Below, piece by piece: positions 24,849-49,340 of a stretch of 64,000 bases of DNA. Position numbers and translations under genes: made by a program. Each line of letters opens with the position of its first letter. Positions within the stretch are counted from its first letter, which is position 1. The stretch is from Caprella mutica (lineage: Eukaryota > Arthropoda > Malacostraca > Amphipoda > Caprellidae), in NCBI GenBank assembly GCA_947561585.1, contig CANNZV010001827.1, positions 124,001 through 188,000 of the forward strand, read 5' to 3'. The notes below the pieces were generated by a model that was given only the letters and a program-made list of their open reading frames with translations, was not told the origin of the DNA and did not search any database.

Positions 24849-25588
24849 GAGTAATTACATGTGTTACTGTGAGGTAATTCCAGCGCTATAACAGTTACGT
24901 GAAACATTCTAAGACTTCGTATGTCACTTACTCTGTTATTTTATGTAAATAGTTACTATTGTTATTACTAGTACAATACATGGAATCATTCATTGAAAAT
25001 TCAATTAATAAAATAGGTTTATAAGGGGTACTCTCATAAGTCATCAATATGATATTTGCATTATTATTATTTTTGCAGGTGGAGGTGCCGCAAATTATTA
25101 GTGTTTCCTTTTAATTTGTGTTGCTGTGATTAGGTTTAAATTGGATATGGAAATCTTTTATTTATTTGAATTAGTTTTTATAGTTATGTATAACAGAATT
25201 GAAAGGATATATATTTTTTCGTGATTTCTTAAATAATGATATATTCCAATTACAAAATAAAACGTTTTACTTTTTGTTTCTTCTTCTGGAATATAACAAA
25301 AGTAATTCGATTTTCATTTGATATATATGCTTAAAAAAATTATATAAATAATTATCAGAAAGATATAAATATATCCATCTACTATCTAAAACTTATTTAA
25401 ATCTTGTTAATTTCGTTGGTTTTCACTTCGAAGTTCCTTGGTTTAAATTTCCTTTTTATACCCTATGGCTTTTATAGTAAAGTTATATACTTTCAGAATT
25501 AAAGCAACCAGTTTTCCGTATAAATCGTATAACATCTTGAAGCTAGTGTCATAGTGTTCATATTTCAAATTCTTACTCTGCAACATGG
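24849..25588. other. AT-rich intergenic sequence
   Basis: No gene or element is recognised upstream of the decayed transposase. Confidence 0.5.
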
Positions 25589-26390
25589 CTGTAAATCTAA
25601 ATATAGTTCTAAAGCTCGACAAAGGAGGTGAGACTAATTTAACAATTACACAGAAGTTCATAATGAATCGTTCATCTGTTTGGAAAATTGTAAATACTTC
25701 AGGGAGACAGGTACAACCTCTTTTAATCCAGAACGAGTCTTAAATTGAGTAGCACGGCCTAAAAATTTGATCAAAATCATGCGAAAAAAGTTGCGTCGAA
25801 AGCCTCGTCGATTTCATCGTAAACTGGCTACAGAAGCCGGGTTTAGGGTTATTATAACACGAACTTAATGAAAACTTCTGATTCTGAGTGAGAAAGTTGA
25901 AGACGCTCTCCCTAATTTGGTGTTCATAAATGAGAAGACATTTGACATTCAGCAAATTGTGAACCATTAAATTGACAGAGATTGGAGTCCATGAATTTCA
26001 GCCGCGGGTAGGATTGTGACGAGATGTCAAAATGAAGTTTGTTATAGTTTGAGCATCTGTGACAGCCACTGGAATATTTCTTCCTCGTATGTGTGCCTTG
26101 TGAGGTCAATTTGAACTGAGAACTGTACATATGTCGAGCTCTGGAAGCGAAGTTGCTAACAACCACCACAGTATCCTTCGTAATCTCAGAGTTGGGTCCG
26201 TCAAGCAGGAGCGGCATGCTACCATGGGCTAAATAGCACTTTTTGGGATCATCATAGAGTTTCTAACTGGATTAATCTTCAACACTTGGGTCCAAATTCA
26301 TCCAAACCTTGCTCTTGATCTTCAGTGGCCCATTTAGGGCTTAATCCTCTATGGACCTTCATCACTTTCTCTCCGGGTAACAGGATTTAA
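25589..26390 (+). pseudogene. Decayed Tc1/mariner-family transposase
   Basis: Broken reading frames on the + strand resemble a mariner-type transposase in the right order. First comes an N-terminal helix-turn-helix-like stretch (25605-25700) that lines up with the start of the better-preserved copy at 51590-51976. Next is an arginine-rich segment (KKLRRKPRRFHRKL, near 25782), and then a stretch around LVFINEKTF (near 25918), where the first catalytic Asp of the usual SDEK motif has become Asn. Finally a QAGAACYH stretch near 26202 has lost the second catalytic Asp. Several stop codons and frame shifts interrupt it. No inverted ends could be seen. It is an old, dead insertion of the same broad family as the 50.8 kb element. 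Confidence 0.75.
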
Positions 26391-29300
26391 TGTACATGTA
26401 ACGTATTCAGTAAATGATAAGAAGAAGCATATAATAGACATGAAAATAAATGATAACAAGTAGCATATAATAGGGATTTGAAAAGTAAAAGATAAGAAAT
26501 AGCATATAAAAGATATGAAAAATTAAATGATAAGAGGTAGCATACAATAAGTATATATCACATATTTGTAAAAAACTCTTTATTAGTTTAAAATTGAATG
26601 TAGAATATTTGTAAGATATCACTGTTTTATTTAAAAATAACCTCCTAGCTTGTTTAATTAATATCCATCAAATTATTATAAATTTAATAACATGAAATTG
26701 ATATGAATTTTTTTTCGAGAAGACAGGAATTCGACATACAAAATTACAAAATGTTTAATAATCATAGAAGAACCTTACAAGTTGCTGTATGTGTTTCTTA
26801 AACTGTGTGTAAATTACCCATAGTAGGGTAATTTAAATATTTGATAGGGTAACGGAGTAGTAGTTGTTTTTGTTTATTTTCTTTTAGCTGGTTACGCTAC
26901 TTACTTTCCTGCAACATTTTCATTACTTATTTTATTTAGGTATAACCAAATTAGTATTATTTATACCATTAACCGTATTATTTATTATAACATATTCTAC
27001 GAAACTGACTATAGGGTAATGAAATTATTGAAGAGGGTAACGTGTGAAGAAACTAACTGAAGCTTAAGAAACACTGTTATATTATGACGTGTTTCAGCAG
27101 TCTTGCGCTCAATCTGCGATGCGAGGTTTGTTTGACAAACAATCCTAAACAGCGGAAAAGAAAGCTCAACAAATCGTGCAATGTAACTTAAAAGGCAAGA
27201 TTGTGTACGAGAATAGGTGCTGCTTATGGTATTAGTCATAACTGTTCATCTGGCAGAGAGAAGAATAAAAGGAAATAAACAAATAACTAAACTGAAACCA
27301 ACCAGTACAGAATATTTATTTAATTTCTATTTCTCTGATGTAAATGAATATTCCTGTTTCATTTTTTTTTCATTTCGTCACTTAAATGGTCTAAAAATAA
27401 CTAATTTCATTGTTTGTAAATTCATATCTTAGTATGATGCCATCATCTTACAGTTTTATTTACTACTAATTTTTTTCTTAGTACTCGTCCTCTTTTCATC
27501 CATCTCCCCACTCTTTCCCTATCTCCCCATTATCTGCTCTTTCCTCCTATCCCTCCCTAATTCCCCACGTTTTCACTCCGGTTGCTCGGGTTCACACCGG
27601 CCCACTGCTTTCCCTCATGACTCACTAAATGTTCTTCCCAGTGCCAACCCTGTAGCGCACATCTTCCGGGGTAGCGACCTTAATTTGGGTCAAGAGGGGG
27701 TGGGGGATCTCTTGGCCCACCGAACTCTCATTTTCAGGGCATCTGATCGGTACAACCGAAAACTAAGTACCGTACCTGGTAACGGAGTTCTTTAATTCAA
27801 TATCATAAAAATTGTAGATTTCCCCAATATTTCAGTTTAAGGCTATCAAGTGTTTGAAAAGTTTGGTTATGACGTACATTGTTTTGGCATCTAAGATGAT
27901 TTACTGTGACCACTTTTTTGTCTAGTCGATGGTTGTTGGGCTAGTATTGGTTGCTTTTTGTCCGACTTTCCAATGCTGAGGTATATATTGCCTTATATGA
28001 GGCCTGTGAAATAGCCTTAGGCCTCATCCTGCAAATTATAACATTAGTCTCTTAAAGGGAACAGTTGAACACCTTCAAGGCGCTGAAGATTAACATTTTC
28101 ACTGGATAAACATCCTCATTATTTTTCGATACTCTTATTTTCTAATCTTCGACTAACGTCATTGCATTATGTTATTGAATAGAAAACTACAATTTAAATG
28201 ATTATATGTCAAATACTGATTCATTTTCCATTTCTCTAGAAATTTCCAATAAATATTTCATCTATAATTTTTTTTATATCCATGATTTTCTGAAAACCAG
28301 TGTGATACTTAAGCAGACTTTTATTGCCCATTAACCAGTAATACAATTACACATACCCAACCATGGCTAATTTACGGTAAAATATTGACATAAAATAGAA
28401 AGTTTAGTTAGATTCCATTGCCAGTATTCAGTTCACTGAGCATGCCACTGGGCTTTATCTAGGTTAATTCTATTCCACGCAAGTGCTTTCCTGAGCCAAT
28501 GAGACGAGATCTAGGTGCTTATCTTTAGCTTATCGGGTTCACCAGTCTCGCTTTCTTTTACAACACTAATATGGCTGGGTCAGAGGTAATGGAATGGGGT
28601 CACTGTGTCTGCACGCAACTAGGACACATTTCAAAACGTAGACTCCACCTAGCGCTTAGGACAGTCGTGACAATGGTCAGATTTCTGAATCGTAATAGTC
28701 ACGGAGTCCATGTCTGAATAGTCTACCTAGGTAGAAGTCACGTAAAAGCTTTGGATAGACAGGACCCTGGTCTCCATAGAAGGATTTCTCAATTTCACAC
28801 CAGGATATTTGTTTTACGCAGAAACGCATCGCTAATTCACTCCATTTCTCGAGGAAAACTCGAATATTCTTATAACTTTGGTTAAAGTTTATGTATTATG
28901 ATAAGCTCTCTATTAATATAGTACGAATAAGTTATGTAAATAGGCAAGATTTAATAAAGTTTCAGACTATTGATTAGCGGTCTATGACTATCAATGGAAA
29001 GATATTTTTATTTCTATGTATTTATATATTTCAAATATTCTGACTTTCATTTACTATCAGAAAACAAGAACCTTGAAAATTTTTGAATGCCAGAATAAGT
29101 AGCATTTCGTATTAAATTACACCAATTCTAAAAGTTAATAACAAGGAAATAAAACCTCTAATACACATATAAATGAGTCCAAAAGATAAAGGAGAATTAA
29201 ATCAATACATTCTTGATTTAAGAGTTCTTACTTTCCAATGACTTAAAAGGAAATGCCCTCTATGACGGTGAAAGTTGTACTTACTGGTGAAGAAGTTAAA

Positions 29301-29731
29301 GCTATTTCCTAATACCCAGTACTTCACTAGTCTTTGATCGGTATAACCCTCTGAGTCACATTTCTGTAGAATTTTAGTCATCGACGTATTTTAAAGTCTT
29401 TACTTTCAGTTCATATGTCGTTCATTTATGTAATTTCTTCAGTTTGGATGTCATCAGAAAAATAAAGAACTGAAAGAAATATACTGAGGCTGATTCGGTA
29501 AGAAATTAATGAAAATTTCTAAACCAGAATTTAATTGTAAAAAAATGTTGTTTGCAGTCGATTTATAATCGAGTAAAGAATGTTAAGCGAGTTTCTGAGA
29601 AGTACATAATTATATGTAATTGCTCAAAAACCTGTAAGAAAGTTTTAGACCCTCTATAGGATTTATAATATCCGTTAATGAATCTGGAGAAGCGACTATT
29701 CTTATGTACTGTATATGATTAACTGTAACAA
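26391..29731. other. Intergenic sequence
   Basis: No gene is supported. A more GC-rich, pyrimidine-biased segment (about 27490-27790) and another at 28430-28800 differ in composition from their surroundings and may be old mobile-element remains, but no conserved motif could be read in them. Confidence 0.5.
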
Positions 29732-30113
29732 AGCCCTGTAGTGCAACACGCCCTGTAGTGTCAAAAGTCCTGTAGTGTCACAAGCCCTGTAGTGTCACAA
29801 CCCCTTAGTATCACACGCCCTGTAGTGTCAAAAGTCCTGTAGTGTCACAAGCCCTGTAGTGTCACAAGCCCTGTAGTATCACACGCCCTGTAGTGTCAAA
29901 AGTCCTGTAGTGTCACAAGTCCTGTAGTGTCACAAGCCCTGTAGTGTCACAAGTCCTGTAGTGTCACAAGTCCTGTAGTGTCACAAGCCCTGTAGTGTCA
30001 CAAGCCATGTAATGTCACACACCATGTAGTGTCACAAGTCCTGTAGTGTCACAAGTCCTGTAGTGTCACAAGTCCTGTAGTGCCACAAGTTCTGTAGTGC
30101 CACTCGTCTTGTA
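29732..30113. repeat. Minisatellite, 17-bp unit, about 22 copies
   Basis: The unit is AAGTCCTGTAGTGTCAC, with AAGCCCTG, ACACGCC and AAAAGTCC variants grouped in blocks. The last four or five units are the most diverged, as expected at an array edge. Confidence 0.94.
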
Positions 30114-31258
30114 CCGCAGAAAGTAAGTGTGTTTGTGCTCTCTATGTTATACCGTTAGCTCAGAGAGTCTAAAAGGTCATACTCTTACCAATGAATATGC
30201 ACACAGTTACTCCAACAGCTGAGATATAGGCGATGGAATAAAAGATAATCCGACATAATGGATAAAATGGAGCAGTGTACTTTCGCCGCTAACTGTTTAT
30301 TATTTGCGGTTTAGTTGGATGTCGTGGAGGAATTCTAATACAGTCTGCAAAGACTCCAGAAACCGCTTGTCGAGGAGTCATGCGCGCTAAATGTGGGTCA
30401 AAATGTTTAAACGAACACTGTGCACCGATAACTATTTCAACCATGGTTATTAGTGGCAGTCACATGAGTTTAAACTGTAAATTGCCTCTGTTCACTTACT
30501 AACATTAACTAAATTCAACGACAAACTTTTGAAGATAGTTAATGTTAATCTATGAATGGTTTTGTTAGAAATCATGTTTTTTATTCAATTTATAAGAATA
30601 ACTAAATTAGAGGTATTCAATTGAAGTGAGAACCAGAGTATTAAGACAGGGCGTCACGTTTCACTTTAATGATAAAGAGATATTAAAGCTACCTACCTAC
30701 CGCCATTGAGGTACAGGATCACTCTCTCTTCAGAGTTGAAGTCTCTTATTCACTTCACCACATATCATCTCGTCTGACTTGAATTATAACGATGTTAATT
30801 TTTCTGATGCTCTAAGCATTAATTAGAACCGAAATTTGAATACAATTTGTTTAAAAAAATTATGAATTATAAATAATAACATATTTTTTCAATGTATCAT
30901 TTTGTTCATAATTTCTTAGCTCGTTTAATGTTTTCAATTTTTCTTCATCATCCGTTAGACAGTGAGGATATCCTTTATCAATTAGTGTCTTAATTCTAAA
31001 AAAATCTAATTCTGAATTATCAGTCAGTTACACATTTTCAGACACATAAGAAAAATATATGATTATTATTTAATGGGTTAATTTTAAATATTTATATATA
31101 TTTTAAATGTGTCCAAAATATTGAACCGTCTGATAATTGGAAACTTAGCTAATAAACTATTTGAATGTGGATACCAGTTCTCTAGATTACACACTAGACA
31201 TGAGTGTAGTAGTGTGGTTTACTGTAAGATGACCCAATTGTGAACCATTTCTGCAGAT
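30114..31258. other. Intergenic sequence
   Basis: No gene, RNA or mobile element is recognised. Confidence 0.5.
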
Positions 31259-31822
31259 GCTGTAAACTATCAGCCTCCACACTATTGTGCTACTATCAGC
31301 CTCTACACTATTGTGCTACTATCAGCCTCTACACTATTGTGCTACTATCAGCCTCCACACTATTGTGCTACTATCAGCCTCCACACTATTGTGCTACTAT
31401 CAGCCTCCACACTATTGTGCTACTATCAGCCTCCACACTATTGTGCTACTATCAGCCTCCACACTATTGTGCTACTATCAGCCTCCACACTATTGTGCTA
31501 CTATCAGCCTCCACACTATTGTGCTACTATCAGCCTCCACACTATTGTGCTACTATCAGCCTCCACACTATTGTGCTACTATCAGCCTCCACACTATTGT
31601 GCTACTATCAGCCTCCACACTATTGTGCTACTATCAGCCTCCACACTATTGTGCTACTATCAGCCTCCACACTATTGTGCTACTATCAGCCTCCACACTA
31701 TTGTGCTACTATCAGCCTCCACACTATTGTGCTACTATCAGCCTCCACACTATTGTGCTACTATCAGCCTCCACACTATTGTGCTACTATCAGCCTCCAC
31801 ACTATTGTACCACTATTAGCTT
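31259..31822. repeat. Minisatellite, 26-bp unit, about 21 nearly identical copies
   Basis: The unit contains TATCAGCCTCCACACTATTG followed by TGCTAC, and CACA and TGTG flank a small loop. Internal units are almost all identical, with changes confined to the first three and last copies. This points to recent homogenisation. Three open frames run through it because 26-bp units cycle through all frames without stops. Confidence 0.95.
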
Positions 31823-33663
31823 TTAACCGGGGTAATTGAGAAGGAAAACGGTTAATTACTAATTAGTTTTTCGAAGTTAACAAAAGTTTAAAATATTGAA
31901 TAGTACGTTCAACAGCCTATATAATATTTCATGAAATCTCTAATTAATGAAATTAAAAATTTATCAGAATTATTATGTAGGTACTGAACCTATTTTTGAC
32001 AAACATTTTCAATTAAACCCAAGTTATATTTTTTGCATATAGCAATATTTTACTCGAGATGAACCTCAGCTCTGTATTTCGGGTGTGATTGTTGTTCTAT
32101 CATTTAAGAAAATTAAGAATAAATAATTAGTTACTCTTTATTAATAGGCTTCTATCAAATTATTTCAAAACAGCTAATAGATATGAATCAGCACACATAT
32201 TGATATTATATTTCAATAATTTTCTATATGCAAATGAAAAATCGAAGAAATTAATAATTACTTTTTCATATTTATTTAAAATCGATAGAAACAATAATAT
32301 AAAATGCATACTAGTTTTGTTATGCATTTAAAAAATATTTCAGTCATATGTTTATCAATGATGAAGCCACTGTTTGTAGTTTTCATGCGTAACTGACACT
32401 TTGCCGCAATTGTGCCGGGAATTACGGTTACTTACGGTAAAACTCAAAAGATACCTACTTTTCTCTTGCTCTGCCGTGACGTCACAATAACTGTCGTGAT
32501 GGCATACTGATGCCATATGGCTTGTATTGGCATATGCATTATATACCATTTTAATGGTACTGATTGATATTATTTTAATGAATTACTCAGTTATATAAAA
32601 AATATAAATTAAGATTATATATTCCCCATGAAAATTACTATTGGATATTTCTATCAATTCCTGATGATTTACATCCTTAAATTGTTAAATAATGCTAAAG
32701 TCTAAACTCTAAGGGTTAATAATCCCGTAAGTAAGAAAAAGTTATAATTAATGGAATCACGGTTTTAATGGCTGGAGGTGGCTATGTGTAAGGTGATGAC
32801 CGTGCTTTCAGTGTGCATCCATGAGCAGAGGAGTGAGGAGTTAACAGGCGCCTCTCCTCAACTTCTCAGTCAATTGCTGGAGAAACCGCAGTGTTCCGTA
32901 AAGTAATTGATACGCCTTTTTCTTTGATTTGTTGAAATGGATTTGCTAAACATCGTAGTGTTTTCCTTTGAAAAGCGGTGATAAATAATTTATTTTCAAG
33001 AAGTGATTGAACCTTAGCTCGAAATGCAGCTTTGAATTGTATAATATGTATGGGACATTTTTGTACCCCGTGGGGACAGTTTCCGTTTTTCATGACTTTT
33101 CTACCGATATCATCAACACTGAACCCTATTTCTCAGAAAATAGTGATGGTACTTCCTTTTTTGCCTCTTTTTGATTTTTTTAAAAGCTATAGTCATATTC
33201 CATTATAATGGAAAACCTAGATTTATTTCAATATTTTCGAATTGAGTTACTTCAATTATTTTTTCAGTATTATTATATATTCATAAAAGATATTGATACT
33301 TCAAAGACATGTGAAGATTTTCTCGTATTTTATTTAAATGAAATTTCATTGATAAAATGAGATTATAGTTTAATAAATTAGCTATCAAATTACAGATAAA
33401 ATGAGTTAATTCGTTTTTCCTTTCTTTCAGATCGTGTCATCTTCTTCTGCTAGCAGGATGATTGCAAGAGGAACGCTAATTTGATATGTAGAAGAGACTA
33501 ATTCGTTTGCACAGGCATCTTATGATGCTAACCACCTAGTGCCATAGCAATTAGCCAAAACTTTAAATCTAGAAAGTAATGGAATCTTGATTTTTCAATC
33601 CAACCAATATTAGAAGATAAATATTTAATAGTAATTTCATAGGTTATATATTTCATTAGTAAG
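31823..33663. other. Region upstream of the protease gene
   Basis: AT-rich with no second gene. A pyrimidine tract ending in AG at 33419-33430 (CTTTCTTTCAG) could be a splice acceptor opening a 5' untranslated exon of the protease gene. No TATA box or initiator can be picked with confidence. Confidence 0.4.
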
Positions 33664-43266
<9,603 letters not shown>

Positions 43267-46200
43267 GTTCTGTAGATGAAAGGGTAGTCAACGTTCTCTC
43301 TATAATTTTACTACGTTAGATGCGAAAATAATTACATTTATTGTAAATTACTGAAATTCTTGTTGCTGAACGATTTGGAGTGCCAGCTTCTGGTTCGTAA
43401 TTAATCATTCTGGCTACTGATTACCTAAAATATAAAATTTAAGTTACTCTCAATAAGAGTATTAAATAGCCAAATGATGTCGTATTTGATTACAATTAGT
43501 TATGATTAAAGTTGTTATTATTTTAATAAGAACCGTTCGTTAAAATCGTGGGTTATGTAATTCGTCATTAAACTGTGATTTTATTTGAAATAACATGAAC
43601 ACTATATGTGCTTCGTTAATGTTTACATTTATAAGGTAGGTGCTGATCACGACTGAAAATCAACTAGGAAATCTAAATTTAGAATTTTAAAATCGACTTC
43701 TAAAATGTAATCCTATTTTAGCTAAATTTTCATACATTAATGCAGGCTTTTGTGTTGACATGATTTTTAAGGGCATATTCATCTTCAATGAAGACTTAGT
43801 TCCTAGATACAAGAAGGAAGTTTTTTGTAATTATAAACATTCATGCTTCAGGAATCGTCAAATCTTTTTGCTTTGTGAATGATTCTGATAGATTTGAACT
43901 GAATAGAATTAGCGTAAAGACTGTAAATAGTTAACTTATTTATTTATTTGATATACATTTAAGTTTTTCTCCAATTTGTTCGGTGTTAAGTTTGACCCAT
44001 TGTAGTTTCGACTCGCTGTTTTAGACTATAATCACTGTCAACTATGTACATCTATGATTTAGTTAGATACGTGATTTGCTAGTTACTCAGTTTTTGTTCC
44101 TTTTGACCATTTTTGTGAATAAGCTTTGTACATAAATATATTGTTACTATTATTTATTAATCTGTTGGTGTTTATCATTTTATCCCCTCTAAAAAAATCC
44201 TTGTGTGAAGGGGGCAAGTGTGAAGGGGGCTATGAGTAGTTATTCCGATCCGAGTAGATTGAAGTGGAGTTTAACCTGGGAAATTTCTGATGAATCTAAG
44301 TTAGTTTCTTGTTTTACACTAGTATCACTAACTATGCAGTGATGGAAGATGAGACGTTGGAATACTCCTAGTAATATATTAATCCTCCACTTCGAACATA
44401 TTTGCGATGGATTAATGATTACTTCTAATCAAATAATGAGAAATAACGCTATTGAACAGAAGGTAAGGAAATTCGATAAGAATTATTCCTTCTCTTTCAA
44501 TATTGATTGGTCTTCAAAATAGATTATGTGTGAAATTTTAGTGAACTCCCTTTCGATCATAAAAAAATGTTCTGTGTTCTTAAGAAAATAAATTTTCGGC
44601 CATAATTAAATATTTTTAACTGTGTATATGATATACATTACACAATGAATGGATTATATTTCTGATGGCAATTCTATTAAAAACTTAGTTTTAAGGGAAG
44701 AAGCTCTATAAAAAAAAGGATAAAGGGCCTCGGTTGTTCATTTACTATATCTGTCAAGACTTCGGTCCACTAATTAGGTCATGCCTTAGGTCTTTAAATT
44801 ATATGAAAAATAAAAAAATATTATTTTTCTATAATTTATTTTTAGAGACAGAGTCCATACTTTCTAAATTTATTGGTACTATAACACTGAGTTTTTAATG
44901 TTGATCCGGTACCTATATACGATATCCTCATTATGTCTATTATATACATTATGTATATAACATAAAAATAAAAGTTAAAATTGTGAATATTTTTAAGAAC
45001 AGGTGAATGTTTTAGGTCATAATTTGTGAGCAAAATTAGATTGAAAATATGAGTAAATTACCAGACTACCAACAGTGATAGGACTATTCTAATTCACAGA
45101 TTAAGTTCATCAACGAATTTTCATGACTATCTAAGCTATCATCGGAAATAACTTAAGGTCCACAACTGCAGTGAGAGAAATGTAGTCTGATGCAGAGACA
45201 TGGAGTTATTGGATAAAGTTCCGCATGTTTCTTGCTAACTCAACCGAATTACTCTATCAGTTGAGAGATTATTAATAACCATTCGTTGGGAGGGACAATT
45301 TCAAAGCAGTTACATGTGCAGTTCCATTTAAGCCATACAGACCAATAACTTTTCGTATATAAGAATGACTTAGCGGCACACATTTCAAGTGTAACTTTAG
45401 AGAAATTATCGGAATATAACTTATCAAATGAATTTTTATATCAAATAAAATGTTTATAAAATGAAACAGTAGACCAAGAGTGTGTATAAAAGATGAAGAA
45501 AAAATGATGCACTCTACCTTATCTTTTCAAACTAATTCACAATTCAGGTAATGTTGAGGTAATTTCATGTTTAAAGCTCTGTTCACTGCTTCAAAGAACG
45601 CTTGGTATGAGGAAAAAAAAAGGAAAAAAGAGACTATATCAATAGCGAATCGAATAAAAAGACTATTACCACATACAAGTTTGTTGAAGATAATAAGTAG
45701 AATAACAAACTAAAACAAATACTTAAATGTGAATAATTTAATTTCACGAAAGTATTATAAGCTACATAAATGATATATAAAATAGAGTTTAGAGTATTTC
45801 ATAATATTGATATTGGTAGTGTATGCTGCAAGCCCTGAAATAAGTAGTACAGCTAGTGAAATTACAGTGAATCTCCTACAGTCACTACAACTCTCTCTAC
45901 CGTCGCCAGAATTTACCTATGGCAAAAAGTCTGAATATCATTTAAGCGAAACTATTGGATATAAATTAAGTAACAAGGAATGATGCTTAAGTTATTTGCT
46001 AATGGAAGTAGTAGTTCAGTGTTTCTTTATTGTCATTGTAAATTTCTGTTCTATTGCTCTGTGAGTATTGAAATCTAATTTCATACAACCAGTTGAATAA
46101 TCACTAGTTTTATGAATATTTTCAGTAAATTTTATTTAATTTGTTATTGGGCTTCCTATTGAAGATAGTATAGGAAATGGTATTTGACTTCAGATGGAGT

Positions 46201-48006
46201 GGTGCTCTAGATCTCTCTCTAATTTCTACATTGTTACTCATCTGTAATCAACTTTGCAACTGTTTTGCCATATCATTACATGTTTAATACATCTTTATAT
46301 GTTACTGTAAACAGTCATATTTACATATTTAAACCTTTCATCTACTTATCTATTATTTGAATAACAATATTGAGGATAAGATAATCTTTATTATCGATTT
46401 CTTTTAGTGTCGAGAAAAAGAGAACAAAAATATATCCGGCTAGAGGTGGTGATGGCTTATTAAAGCCGTTAATCCGGCCGAAACCCGGACATCTGGTTAC
46501 CCTACGTGAAGTTGAAGGTACGCTATCGTGTGTTTTTCTACTGTGATGTATTGACCATCCATTCTAGTTAGAAATTATGCACCTGATAGAAAGAATGTAT
46601 TTAAAGCCTATAATTTGTATTGCATCAAAATATAAGTTGCGACAATAATAACATCTATGTCACTAACAGAAGAAAGAGTCACAATGATGATACATTTCAC
46701 GGAGCTGACTCTTGTACTATTTTGAAATTATAGCAATAGTATTAGTCAACAGGTACATTAAATTCTTACGCCTTTAATTAATTATGTAATAGGAGAGACT
46801 TTTTAAAGTTTAGGATTTAATTTCAAAGGTCAGTAAGATTTTATAGTTACGCTGCACTGCCTGTACAATGTACATATGGTAATTATTAATATGCATATAA
46901 ATGTCTATAAAATGGCAGTGTATGAAGATTAAATAATTATATTGAATCATTTACAGAATATAGATTTCTACATTATATTAAAATATAGATTGTTATAAGA
47001 CACATTATGATAGGGATTTGCAATATTAATCATTACGGGCATATTATTTCGTCACACTAACATAAAGAGGTAATTTAACAAAATTTTAAATAAAGAATTA
47101 CAGTTAATTAGTTATTTCCTAGGTTTTATTATATAAACTTGTGGCAAATGTTTCATGATCTGCTCTCTTATAATTAGGTTACAGCAGTGTGCCCTCTAAA
47201 TGATCTTGAATATTTTCTATACGTTGTTTTCTATTTAACCGTTCCTGGGTATACTGCAATAAATTAAAAGGTTATAATCTCGCGCTGACACCTGAACATC
47301 AATTATGTGTTTGTAGGATAATCTTCTAAATTAATTTTCTCATTGATATAAATGATTTTAACAACTAAAATATATTAAATTAGTAAAATGAATTACAAAA
47401 CATGAACATCAAAGTAATTTGTCTCTAAGTGTAAATAATATTACACTTAGTCCTTGGGTGTAACAATTACGGTGAAAACGGAAGAGCTTTCTCAGAATGT
47501 ATATTAATATAAAATGGATATAAAGCATCAATATTTTCTGAGAATATTAAAATGTTGTTATATACTAATGTTTTAATTTACATTTTTTTATTATTAAACA
47601 TAGCTATTAGCAGCACGCAATATTATTCAGCAAATTTATGTTACATATAATTTGTATAATATTATATATCAATATTTTATTTTATTTTTAAGGAAATTTA
47701 ATTCCATTAACTAATATTTCTCTATATTTTTCATAGTGAGATGCTTTGGCAATATATGAATGGAGTCTGCATGTTTTCTTTCATTTTGTCATAACTTTTG
47801 ATATCAATTTTCAATTCAACAAATCAAATAAACAAACAATTATTTTACTACTCTATTTCTATAATAGGTTTTAGGTTTGGGGCAGCTGTGCCTTTTTGCG
47901 ATTAAATGAGTTTAAATAAATAGTCTCCCTTGAAAATTCATTCTACAATGCGCGGGACTTTGTAGAAAATTTGAAAGTGTATCAATTTTATTTCTGCTTT
48001 TACACC
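43267..48006. other. AT-rich intergenic sequence downstream of the protease
   Basis: No second gene is supported. No canonical AATAAA was found in the first 900 bp after the protease stop, so the 3' end of its transcript cannot be placed. A short GC-richer piece at about 46430-46505 (ending CCCGGACATCTGGTTACCCT) resembles one end of a DNA transposon, without a matching partner. Confidence 0.5.
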
Positions 48007-49243
48007 ACTTTACTAAATAGCACCTATTTTCAAACCTCTGAAAGTTACCTATTTTCAAACCTCTGAAAGTTACCCATTTTCAAACCACTAAAAGTTACCT
48101 ATTTTCAAACCACTAAAAGTTACCCAATTTCGAACCACTAAAAGTTACCTATTTTCAAACCACTAAAAGTTACCCAATTTCGAACCACTAAAAGTTGCCT
48201 ATTTTCAAACCACTAAAAGTTACCCATTTTCAAACCACTTAAATTTACCTATTTTCAAACCACTGAAAGTTACCTATTTTCAAACCACTTAAATTTACCT
48301 ATTTTCAAACCACTGAAAGTTACCTATTTTCAAACCACTTAAATTTACCTATTTTCAAACCACTGAAAGTTACCTATTTTCAAACCACTAAAAGTTACCT
48401 ATTTTCAAACCACTTAAATTTACCTATTTTCAAACCACTGAAAGTTACCTATTTTCAAACCACTTAAATTTACCTATTTTCAAACCACTGAAAGTTACCT
48501 ATTTTCAAACCACTTAAATTTACCTATTTTCAAACCACTGAAAGTTACCCATTTTCAAACCACTAAAAGTTACCCATTTTCAAACCTCTGAAAGTTACCT
48601 ACTTTCAAACCACTTAAATTTACCTATTTTCAAACCACTTAAATTTACCTATTTTCAAACCACTGAAAGTTACCTATTTTCAAACCACTTAAATTTACCT
48701 ATTTTCAAACCACTGAAAGTTACCTATTTTCAAACCACTTAAATTTACCTATTTTCAAACCACTGAAAGTTACCCATTTTCAAACCACTAAAAGTTACCC
48801 ATTTTCAAACCTCTGAAAGTTACCCATTTTCAAACCACTAAAAGTTACCTATTTTCAAACCACTAAAAGTTACCTATTTTCAAACCACTTAAATTTACCT
48901 ATTTTCAAACCACTGAAAGTTACCCATTTTCAAACCACTAAAAGTTACCCAATTTCAAACCACTAAAAGTTACCTATTTTCAAACCACTAAAAGTTACCC
49001 AATTTCAAACCACTAAAAGTTACCTATTTTCAAACCACTAAAAGTTACCTATTTTCAAACCACTAAAAGTTACCTATTTTCAAACCACTAAAAGTTACCT
49101 ATTTTCAAACCACTTAAATTTACCTATTTTCAAACCACTGAAAGTTACCCAATTTCAAACCACTAAAAGTTACCTATTTTCAAACCACTAAAAGTTACCT
49201 ATTTTCAAACCACTAAAAGTTACCTATTTTTAAACCACTAAAA
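48007..49243. repeat. Satellite array, 25-bp unit, about 49 copies
   Basis: The unit contains CTATTTTCAAACCACTAAAA plus GTTAC. In the middle third, units ending AAATTTACC alternate regularly with units ending AAAGTTACC, giving a 50-bp higher-order period, while the two flanks are mostly single-type. Confidence 0.95.
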
Positions 49244-49340
49244 GTTTAGTACACCACGTTTTTGTGCATCACAAATAAATGATTGGTAAATTCCTAGTTC
49301 ACGTCCCTAATTGATTAAGGGACATGAACTAGGAAGGGGG

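Noticed and set aside
23092..24877. Hydrophobic Leu/Phe/Tyr-rich open frames that look like membrane proteins
   Set aside because: Translations of the 20-bp satellite; several frames are open at once and there is no unique coding sequence.
1790..31822. CRISPR-like appearance of regularly spaced repeats
   Set aside because: The arrays are head-to-tail units with no unique spacers, in a eukaryotic genome.
31240..31839. Three overlapping open frames in the 26-bp array
   Set aside because: A 26-bp unit cycles through all frames and has no stops; it is not coding.
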